DNA of 6,121 nt, from contig CALQBB020000059.1 of assembly GCA_943328715.2 (NCBI GenBank), positions 1 to 6,121 of the forward strand. Reading direction: 5' to 3'. Below, one piece after another: positions 1-5,236 of this stretch. The DNA comes from Polynucleobacter meluiroseus (lineage in GTDB: Bacteria; Bacteroidota; Bacteroidia; Flavobacteriales_D; Crocinitomicaceae). Every line of letters begins with the position of its first letter. Position 1 is the stretch's first letter. The position numbers and the translations under genes were made by a program. The notes beneath the pieces were generated by a model. That model saw only the letters and a program-made list of their open reading frames with translations. It had not been told where the DNA came from and made no database searches.

Positions 1-550
1 AAAGAACTACGCTAAAGGCGTGGAACTTCGTGGGAAAACATTAGGAATCATTGGCTTTGGAAGAATTGGTCAAAGTTTGGCATCGTATGCACTTGGTGTT
101 GGAATGAAAGTCATTGCGATTGATAACAAGAGTCAAGAGGTACAAGTCAAGGTGACGGTTGGAACTCAAGACGTACATGTGCCCATTACAACAGAAACGG
201 ATCTGCACGGACTATTAGGAGAAATGGATTACATTTCGATTCACGTTCCAAAACAAAAAGATGGTAGCGCCGTTCTTGGAGCAGCAGAATTCGCCCGTAT
301 GAAAAAAGGCGTGTTTATTTCAAATGCCGCTCGTGGTGGAGTCGTCAATGAAGCAGACTTAATCGAAGCCCTGAACAACGGAACCATTGCGGGAGTTGCT
401 TTGGATGTATTTGAAAACGAACCGAATCCAGCTAAAGAACTTTTAAGTCATCCGAAAATTGCTTGCACGCCACACATTGGAGCAGCAACGCTTGAAGCAC
501 AGGACCGTATTGGAGAAGAATTAGCACAATTGATTATTGGATTGGCTTAA
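1..550 (+). CDS. serA: D-3-phosphoglycerate dehydrogenase-like 2-hydroxyacid dehydrogenase, C-terminal part (5' end outside window)
   Basis: NAD-dependent D-2-hydroxyacid dehydrogenase. In Bacteroidota this form normally acts as phosphoglycerate dehydrogenase, oxidising 3-phosphoglycerate in the first step of serine synthesis in the cytosol. The frame is open from base 2, so the GTG at base 20 is an internal Val and not the start. 182 codons are visible, and an N-terminal substrate-domain portion of roughly 130 residues is probably missing. Counting from that GTG, the Rossmann motif is GFGRIG at 12-17, and Asp35 at the end of beta-2 favours NAD over NADP. The catalytic triad is Arg105 (in NAARGG), Glu134 (in FENEP) and His152 (in TPHIGAAT). 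The protein ends soon after the catalytic His, so there is no C-terminal ACT domain and no ACT-based feedback by serine. In many flavobacteria serC lies just upstream, but this cannot be seen here. Substrate specificity is inferred; another 2-hydroxyacid dehydrogenase is possible. Confidence 0.9.
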   Translation, partial: KNYAKGVELRGKTLGIIGFGRIGQSLASYALGVGMKVIAIDNKSQEVQVKVTVGTQDVHVPITTETDLHGLLGEMDYISIHVPKQKDGSAVLGAAEFARMKKGVFISNAARGGVVNEADLIEALNNGTIAGVALDVFENEPNPAKELLSHPKIACTPHIGAATLEAQDRIGEELAQLIIGLA

Positions 551-568
551 ATCCAATCGTTACACATA

Positions 569-602
569 AAAAAAGGGACACATTTTCATGCGTCCCTTTT
601 TT
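569..602. terminator. Bidirectional rho-independent terminator between serA and the cyclophilin gene
   Basis: An 11-bp perfect inverted repeat, AAAAAAGGGAC (569-579) and GTCCCTTTTTT (592-602), can be extended across an A/C mismatch by CAT/ATG (581-583 with 588-590), leaving a 4-nt loop. It has a T run on the plus strand (597-602) and, read on the minus strand, a T run from the A tract at 568-574. It therefore suits both converging genes, lying 18 nt after the serA stop and 17 nt after the cyclophilin stop. Confidence 0.88.
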
Positions 603-619
603 GATTTTATGAGGATGAA

Positions 620-1075
620 TTAATCTCTGATAATTTCAATAGAATCGATGCTATCACCTTCGCGAATATCATCAATCACATCTAATCCTTCTGTTACTTT
701 TCCGAAACACGTATGTGCACGGTCTAAGTGAGAAGTATTTCTTCTTGAATGACACACAAAGAACTGTGATCCACCTGTATTTTTACCCGCATGAGCCATA
801 GAAAGTACTCCACGGTCGTGGTATTGGTTGTCTCCTGTTACTTCACAATCAATTTGATAACCTGGTCCACCTGTTCCTGGCATGCCTCTTTCACCTTCAC
901 GTGTGTTTGGACAACCACCTTGAATAACGAAATCCGGAAGCACACGGTGCCACTTTAATCCATTGTAATAACCTGATTCAGCTAACTTTACAAAGTTCTC
1001 TACTGTTTTTGGCGCGTCGTTTTCGTAAAATGTCACATGCATTTCACCTTTGTTCGTTTTAATGATTCCTTTCAT
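620..1075 (-). CDS. Cyclophilin-type peptidyl-prolyl cis-trans isomerase (PpiB-like, cytosolic)
   Basis: Catalyses cis-trans isomerisation of Xaa-Pro bonds during protein folding. The 151 residues form a single complete cyclophilin domain with no signal peptide, so a cytoplasmic location is expected. Active-site residues correspond to human cyclophilin A: Arg44 in WHRV (Arg55), Phe49 and Gln52 in PDFVIQGG (Phe60, Gln63), the GSQFF motif at 102-106, and His121 in AHTCFGKV (His126). The position of the cyclosporin-contacting Trp121 is His116, a common bacterial substitution that usually goes with weak cyclosporin binding. A segment at about 57-73 (NTREGERGMPGTGGPGY) is the substrate-side loop typical of bacterial members. 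The start is ATG at 1073-1075; no Shine-Dalgarno sequence precedes it, which is normal for Bacteroidota. The gene is monocistronic, converging on serA and divergent from the gene at 1254. The family call is firm; the exact paralogue name is not. Confidence 0.95.
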   Translation of the reverse strand: MKGIIKTNKGEMHVTFYENDAPKTVENFVKLAESGYYNGLKWHRVLPDFVIQGGCPNTREGERGMPGTGGPGYQIDCEVTGDNQYHDRGVLSMAHAGKNTGGSQFFVCHSRRNTSHLDRAHTCFGKVTEGLDVIDDIREGDSIDSIEIIRD

Positions 1076-1193
1076 AAGCTAAATTTGATGCCACGAAATT
1101 ACGCCTTGAAGTTGGATTGCTAAAATGGAGTTTTGAACAATCCACTATGGGAATACTTGTTGAAAACTTGGTTGATAACGTGTCAAGAGGTAG

Positions 1194-1225
1194 TTTCATG
1201 TGACTTTAAGGGATTGTTAAATTTG
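1194..1225 (+). promoter_or_regulatory. Candidate Bacteroidota-type promoter for the gene at 1254
   Basis: TAAATTTG at 1218-1225 is a perfect match to the -7 consensus TAnnTTTG known for the Bacteroidota housekeeping sigma factor. TTTC at 1194-1197, 20 nt upstream, is a 3-of-4 match to the -33 element TTTG. This would give a leader of roughly 20-25 nt before the ATG at 1254. An AAGGA at 1231-1235 lies about 18 nt before the ATG, too far for a normal Shine-Dalgarno site. The promoter is inferred from the motif only. Confidence 0.5.
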
Positions 1226-1253
1226 TAAAGAAGGAACCAACAAACGAATTTCT

Positions 1254-1790
1254 ATGTTCAGTACACTTACCAAACGAAAACTCACCGACAATCAAGTTGC
1301 CAACGTTTTCATCAACGCTATTTTCGATAGTGTGGATAATGGCTTTTCTGAAGTGTCATCTATCATTAACGAAGATTCTGCTTTTGTCAATTCGCCAGCT
1401 ATCGACGCCAGCAACAATGGTGAATTTGGAATGATTGTGCTTGTAGGAAATTTATCTTTCTTAGAAAGTACCTTCGAAGCGGATCAAGCAGAGCGTGTAG
1501 AAAACATCATTTTCGATAAAGTTTCCAAAATGTATGAAATGGACACGAACTCCTTCAGAACATTGGTTCGTGAATACCAATCGTTCATCATGCGCGTGAA
1601 TCATCCTTCAAAAAACTGGATTTACGGAATGTCAAAAGCCTTATTTCACAAATACAACTTGAACGAATGCCAAGATGAATATTTCCGTCGCATGCAAGCA
1701 CCTAATCCATTGTTCCTAAAAAGAATGGACGAAGTGATGTCCAACTTCATTTGGAATTGGGATGCGTTTTTCAAAAATTACCGAATCTAA
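1254..1790 (+). CDS. Uncharacterised 178-residue soluble protein
   Basis: I do not recognise a named family. The sequence has no signal peptide and no clear membrane segment; the most hydrophobic stretch is around residues 58-70 (GMIVLVGNLSFL). The second half looks mainly alpha-helical. It carries an aromatic-rich C-terminus (NFIWNWDAFFKNY, 164-176), a short NHPSKNW segment at 116-122 and a PNPLFLKRMD segment at 150-159. There is a single Cys at 139, and no metal-binding or nucleotide-binding motif is visible. Codon use and composition resemble the neighbouring housekeeping genes, which points to a resident chromosomal gene. The ATG at 1254 follows a good Bacteroidota -7 element, and an upstream in-frame stop at 1218-1220 limits any extension. 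It is a single transcription unit closed by the terminator at 1808-1840. My impression is a conserved flavobacterial hypothetical protein, but that is unverified. Confidence 0.85.
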   Translation: MFSTLTKRKLTDNQVANVFINAIFDSVDNGFSEVSSIINEDSAFVNSPAIDASNNGEFGMIVLVGNLSFLESTFEADQAERVENIIFDKVSKMYEMDTNSFRTLVREYQSFIMRVNHPSKNWIYGMSKALFHKYNLNECQDEYFRRMQAPNPLFLKRMDEVMSNFIWNWDAFFKNYRI

Positions 1791-1807
1791 GGAATTAGAA
1801 AACATAA

Positions 1808-1840
1808 AAAAAAAAGGAGCGAAGGTCGCTCCTTTTTTTT
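1808..1840. terminator. Bidirectional rho-independent terminator between the 178-aa gene and clpB
   Basis: A 15-bp perfect inverted repeat: eight A plus GGAGCGA (1808-1822), a 3-nt loop (AGG), then TCGCTCC plus eight T (1826-1840). The GC core with T8 on the plus strand, and T10 on the minus strand from the A tract at 1806-1815, suits both converging genes. It lies 17 nt after the upstream gene's stop and 13 nt beyond the clpB stop. Confidence 0.92.
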
Positions 1841-1853
1841 ACGTCCATACTTT

Positions 1854-4466
1854 TTAAACTTCCTCTGCCTCAGTAATAGGTTTACGAAAGACCATCTTGC
1901 CATCAAAGACATCCATCACGATGTTTTTCGTTCGGTCAATGGTTCCGCTTAACAAGGCTTTGGATAACTCATTCAACACTTGTTTTTGGATCACCCGTTT
2001 GATTGGACGCGCACCGAAGAACGGATCGTAACCAACTTCTGTAATGTGGTCAAAGGCATCTTTCGTTACGTAAAGTACCAAATCCATCGTTTTTAACTTG
2101 TGCTTTAACACATCTAACTGTATCTGAACAATCTGTCTGACATTCCCCATGGTTAAGGGAGTAAACATGATGATTTCATCTACGCGGTTTAGAAACTCTG
2201 GACGAATGGTCTGACGCAACAACTCCAGTACTTCCACCTTCGCCTTTTCAGCGGTTTCCTCAAAATCTTTTTCCTTCACCTTCTCAAAGCGATCGTGTAT
2301 AATCGTAGAACCAAGATTGGACGTCATGATGACAATCGTGTTCTTAAAGTTCACCAAACGTCCTTTGTTATCGGTTAAACGTCCATCGTCTAACACTTGC
2401 AGCAGGACATTAAACACATCCGGATGTGCTTTCTCAATCTCATCCAAGAGAATAATCGAATACGGTTTGCGTCGAACAGCTTCGGTTAATTGTCCGCCTT
2501 CGTCGTAACCAATGTATCCCGGAGGCGCACCAACCAAACGACTAACCGTGTGTTTTTCTTGGTATTCACTCATGTCGATGCGCGTCATCGCGTTTTCATC
2601 GTTGAATAAATATTCAGCAAGTGCTTTGGCAAGCTCGGTTTTCCCGACTCCTGTTGTTCCAAGAAAGATAAAGGATCCAATTGGTCGTTTCGCATCTTGT
2701 AATCCAGCACGACTTCTGCGCACTGCGTCTGATAAGGCGGTAATCGCTTCCTCTTGTCCAACAACACGTTTATGCAATTCCTCCTCTAACTTCAACAATT
2801 TAGAGACTTCACTTTCCAACATTTTATTCACTGGAATACCTGTCCATTTGGACACCACATCGGCGATTTCTTCCACGTCGACTTCTTCTTTAATCATTTT
2901 CGAATTCGCTTGTAGAAGCATCAATTGTTCTTTGGCCTGCTCTAATTTGACCTCAGCCTCTTTGATTTTCCCATAGCGAATCTCCGCTACCTTTCCAAAA
3001 TCGCCATTTCGTTCCGCTAAATCCGCCTCGTATTTCAGGTTTTCAATTTCTTCTTTTATGCGTTGAACAGCATCAATCACATCTCGTTCCGTTTGCCATT
3101 TCGACTGCAAGGAATTTCTTTGCTCATTGAAGTTCGCTAATTCGCGTTCCACATTCTCCAATTTCTTGGTGTCGTTCTCGCGTTTCAAAGCGGCACGCTC
3201 TATTTCCAACTGCATGATTTTGCGTTCAATCTCATCCAATTCCTCTGGTTTGGAATTGATTTCCATGCGCAGTTTAGATGCCGCTTCATCAATTAAATCG
3301 ATTGCTTTATCGGGAAGATGACGGTCGGTAATGTAGCGTTGCGACAATTCTACTGCCGCAATAATCGCCGCATCTTTGATGATCACTTTGTGGTGATTTT
3401 CGTATTTTTCTTTAATGCCACGAAGGATTGAAATCGCATCTTCGGTTGTTGGCTCGTCCACCAAAACTGTTTGAAAACGTCGAACCAGCGCTTTGTCTTT
3501 TTCGAAGTACTTCTGGTATTCATTCAAAGTCGTTGCACCAACTGCTCTCAATTCTCCTCTTGCTAACGCAGGTTTCAAAATGTTCGCCGCATCCATGGCG
3601 CCTTCTCCTCCTCCTGCACCAACCAAGGTGTGAATCTCATCGATGAACAAGATGATTTCTCCTTCCGCCGCGATGACTTCTTTCACCACAGCCTTTAAGC
3701 GCTCCTCAAACTCACCTTTGTACTTTGCGCCAGCAATTAAGGCTCCCATGTCCAAGGAATAGACAATTTTGGACTTTAGATTTTCTGGAACATCACCTGT
3801 TACAATGCGATGTGCGAGTCCTTCAGCAATGGCGGTTTTACCCACACCGGGCTCCCCGATTAAAATGGGATTATTTTTCGTTCTTCTTGTTAAAATTTGA
3901 AGCACGCGTCGAATTTCATCGTCGCGTCCAATCACCGGATCTAACTTACCTGTCTCAGCAAGTTCGTTTAAATTCTTCGCAAATTTCTCTAATGATTGAT
4001 ACGTATTTTCTTGGTGTTGAGAGTTTACTTTCTCCCCTTTTCGTACATCCATAATGGCGTCTTTTAATGCTGATTTAGTTAGTTTATTGTCCTTTAGCAA
4101 TCTGCCTATTGTATCCGTTGAATCCAACAAGGAATAGAACAGCAATTCGATGGAAACAAATTCATCACCGAAATTTTTCAATTCACTCAAAGCATATTGT
4201 AAAATGCGATTCGCTCCTTGTCCTAAATATACCTGTCCCCCACTTACTTTTGGGTACGTATCAACGATGCGCTCCAAGGCTGCAAGAAACATGGCCTGAT
4301 TAACCGAAAGCTTTTTCAAGATGAATGGAATCACCTCCTGATCGACAGCAAATATTCCTTGAAGTAAATGTCCGGTCTCAATCGACTGATGTCCTTTTGA
4401 TTCTGCGATTTGCTGTGCTTGCTGAATCGCCTCTTGTGTTTTGATGGTGAATTTCTGTAAGTCCAT
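1854..4466 (-). CDS. clpB: ATP-dependent disaggregase chaperone ClpB (Hsp100), 870 aa
   Basis: Hexameric AAA+ disaggregase that, with DnaK/DnaJ/GrpE, threads polypeptides out of heat-induced aggregates in the cytosol. In 870-residue numbering the Clp N-domain (two repeats) spans about 1-145. AAA-1 has Walker A GEPGVGKT (204-211), pore loop KYKG with Tyr249, Walker B ending Asp276-Glu277 and arginine fingers Arg329-Arg330. The coiled-coil middle domain (about 400-525), which separates ClpB from ClpA, is followed by WTGIPV (541-546). AAA-2 has Walker A GTTGVGKT (603-610), pore loop GYIGYDEGG with Tyr651, Walker B ending Asp675-Glu676, sensor-1 Asn717 and sensor-2 GAR (Arg820). No Ile-Gly-Phe/Leu ClpP-docking tripeptide is seen. 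The frame extends 14 codons upstream to a TTG at 4508, but the ATG at 4466 gives [16 protein letters not shown], the usual family N-terminus, so I chose it. The gene is monocistronic, divergent from the LysM gene and probably heat-inducible. Confidence 0.97.
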   Translation of the reverse strand: MDLQKFTIKTQEAIQQAQQIAESKGHQSIETGHLLQGIFAVDQEVIPFILKKLSVNQAMFLAALERIVDTYPKVSGGQVYLGQGANRILQYALSELKNFGDEFVSIELLFYSLLDSTDTIGRLLKDNKLTKSALKDAIMDVRKGEKVNSQHQENTYQSLEKFAKNLNELAETGKLDPVIGRDDEIRRVLQILTRRTKNNPILIGEPGVGKTAIAEGLAHRIVTGDVPENLKSKIVYSLDMGALIAGAKYKGEFEERLKAVVKEVIAAEGEIILFIDEIHTLVGAGGGEGAMDAANILKPALARGELRAVGATTLNEYQKYFEKDKALVRRFQTVLVDEPTTEDAISILRGIKEKYENHHKVIIKDAAIIAAVELSQRYITDRHLPDKAIDLIDEAASKLRMEINSKPEELDEIERKIMQLEIERAALKRENDTKKLENVERELANFNEQRNSLQSKWQTERDVIDAVQRIKEEIENLKYEADLAERNGDFGKVAEIRYGKIKEAEVKLEQAKEQLMLLQANSKMIKEEVDVEEIADVVSKWTGIPVNKMLESEVSKLLKLEEELHKRVVGQEEAITALSDAVRRSRAGLQDAKRPIGSFIFLGTTGVGKTELAKALAEYLFNDENAMTRIDMSEYQEKHTVSRLVGAPPGYIGYDEGGQLTEAVRRKPYSIILLDEIEKAHPDVFNVLLQVLDDGRLTDNKGRLVNFKNTIVIMTSNLGSTIIHDRFEKVKEKDFEETAEKAKVEVLELLRQTIRPEFLNRVDEIIMFTPLTMGNVRQIVQIQLDVLKHKLKTMDLVLYVTKDAFDHITEVGYDPFFGARPIKRVIQKQVLNELSKALLSGTIDRTKNIVMDVFDGKMVFRKPITEAEEV

Positions 4467-4530
4467 TTGTTCTTTTTTTGAATATGCAGAAGCATCGTCA
4501 AAAGCCAATCCAAGTCGTTTTATTCAGCCA

Positions 4531-4574
4531 TTTTTTCCGAATTCACCTCAAAAGAATGTCGTTTTTTCCGGATT
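4531..4574. repeat. Direct repeat of a 13-mer upstream of clpB
   Basis: TTTTTTCCGAATT at 4531-4543 and TTTTTTCCGGATT at 4562-4574 match at 12 of 13 positions. Their starts are 31 bp apart, close to three helical turns, so both copies face the same side of the DNA. They flank the nearer clpB promoter candidate and could be a regulator-binding pair. Chance is possible because half of the unit is a T run. Confidence 0.45.
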
Positions 4575-4606
4575 TATCAAAAATCACAGCTAATTGAACA
4601 GACAAT
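4549..4606 (-). promoter_or_regulatory. Possible clpB promoter elements (two weak alternatives)
   Basis: Read on the minus strand, GATTTTTG (4585-4578) matches the -7 consensus TAnnTTTG at 5 of 6 fixed positions and has a TTG 17 nt upstream (within 4606-4603). A second candidate, TTCTTTTG (4556-4549), also 5 of 6, has TTTG 21 nt upstream (4581-4578), so the -7 of one is the -33 of the other. Both spacings fall in the range reported for flavobacterial promoters. No CIRCE element is present. Neither match is perfect, so this is tentative. Confidence 0.3.
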
Positions 4607-4632
4607 GTAACCATTTTCACCTAAGCTCCGTT

Positions 4633-4637
4633 AAGGA
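4633..4637 (+). promoter_or_regulatory. Shine-Dalgarno-like AAGGA before the LysM gene
   Basis: AAGGA lies 5 nt before the ATG at 4643 and 8 nt before a second, adjacent in-frame ATG at 4646. The spacing slightly favours the second ATG, which would shorten the protein by one residue only. It is the only well-placed purine-rich ribosome-binding-like site in this window. Confidence 0.4.
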
Positions 4638-4642
4638 CAAAC

Positions 4643-5059
4643 ATGATGACGAAAAGGATTTTTGGTTTACTAGTTACCGCGATGCTTTCTTCCAATTTGG
4701 AGGCAGCAAGGGGAACTGACAATCCGATTATTCCTAAAAAATCAGTTGCATCGGTTCAAGTAAAAGAAGGACAAACCTTGTACTTAATCAGTAAATCGCA
4801 CCAACTTACCCTTCGTCAATTATACAAGTTCAACGATTTCGGTCCGCAATCCGATGTCCTAGAGCCAGGAACGAAAGTTTACTTGGAACAGAAAAAAAGA
4901 AAATCAACTCAAAAAGAGTTTGTTATAGTGGATCACTCCACCACCCTTCGTCAAATTTCTAATCAAGAAGGAATTCGACTAAAATCACTGATGAGAATGA
5001 ATCAAGGTTCTTCTCCGGACGAACAACTACCGAAAGGAGAAAAGGTATTCCTTCGCTAA
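4643..5059 (+). CDS. Small exported protein with two LysM-like domains
   Basis: 138 residues. A short signal peptide is visible: basic MMTKR, hydrophobic IFGLLVTAML (6-15), then a Leu-Glu-Ala site with likely cleavage after Ala21, so the product should reach the periplasm or beyond. Two degenerate LysM units make up nearly all the rest: 36-82 (VKEGQTLYLIS ... LYKFND ... LEPGTKVYL) and 92-138 (FVIVDHSTTLRQIS ... LMRMN ... LPKGEKVFLR), joined by a lysine-rich linker (84-91). LysM folds bind N-acetylglucosamine-containing glycans such as peptidoglycan. The arrangement closely resembles the paired LysM tail of Bacteroidota exo/endo-glucosaminidase (FlgJ-like) proteins, but no catalytic domain is present and no other gene is fused. 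A role as a peptidoglycan-binding or scaffold protein is inferred. The second unit has lost the usual Gly in its opening turn (Asp-His-Ser-Thr), so glycan binding may be weak. The gene stands alone, divergent from clpB. Confidence 0.82.
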   Translation: MMTKRIFGLLVTAMLSSNLEAARGTDNPIIPKKSVASVQVKEGQTLYLISKSHQLTLRQLYKFNDFGPQSDVLEPGTKVYLEQKKRKSTQKEFVIVDHSTTLRQISNQEGIRLKSLMRMNQGSSPDEQLPKGEKVFLR

Positions 5060-5081
5060 CTTGCATGGCAAGTGAAGGAAT
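5047..5081. repeat. Imperfect hairpin overlapping the stop codon of the LysM gene
   Basis: ATTCCTTC (5047-5054) pairs with GAAGGAAT (5074-5081) and ACTTGC (5059-5064) with GCAAGT (5068-5073). This makes a 14-bp stem with a 4-nt bulge (5055-5058) and a 3-nt loop. The TAA stop (5057-5059) lies in the bulge and stem. The sequence after it is T-rich but interrupted by G, so it is a poor terminator alone. It may act as a 3' stability element or assist the terminator just downstream. Confidence 0.55.
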
Positions 5082-5099
5082 TTGTTTGTTGTTTGTTAT

Positions 5100-5124
5100 A
5101 AAGTCCCGCTTGTCGGGACTTTTT
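5100..5124 (+). terminator. Rho-independent terminator of the LysM gene
   Basis: AAAGTCCCG (5100-5108) and CGGGACTTT (5114-5122) form a 9-bp GC-rich stem with a 5-nt loop (CTTGT). A T run at 5120-5124 completes it. It lies 40 nt after the stop at 5059 and separates this gene from the secreted-protein gene at 5237. Confidence 0.87.
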
Positions 5125-5182
5125 AGTTTTCATGATTTCTATCACGAACATTTATTTCCTTCGGCTGTTTAAAAATCAATCC

Positions 5183-5206
5183 TTGAGTCGAAACAATTCG
5201 ATTTAA
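5183..5206. repeat. Short palindrome upstream of the secreted-protein gene
   Basis: TTGAGTCGAA (5183-5192) and TTCGATTTAA (5197-5206) flank a 4-nt loop (ACAA). The inner five base pairs are perfect in DNA, and as RNA all ten positions pair if two G-U wobbles are allowed. It ends 30 bp before the ATG at 5237, where an operator or leader hairpin could sit. No function can be assigned. Confidence 0.3.
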
Positions 5207-5236
5207 ATTCTTTATTTTTAGCGTAAAATCTCATTC

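Noticed and set aside
1094..1124. Minus-strand promoter for the cyclophilin gene
   Set aside because: TAATTTCG (1101-1094) with TTTA 19 nt upstream is an imperfect match on both elements; too weak to list as a feature.
2585..2767. Minus-strand open frame of 60 codons
   Set aside because: It is an out-of-frame overlap within the clpB second AAA+ domain; the clpB frame is intact throughout.
2317..4303. Several plus-strand open frames of 63-154 codons
   Set aside because: All are antisense to clpB. Their Ser/Arg/Leu-rich products are typical of the reverse strand of a Lys/Glu-rich AAA+ gene.
4467..4642. CIRCE/HrcA operator for clpB
   Set aside because: No TTAGCACTC-N9-GAGTGCTAA or close variant is present in the spacer.
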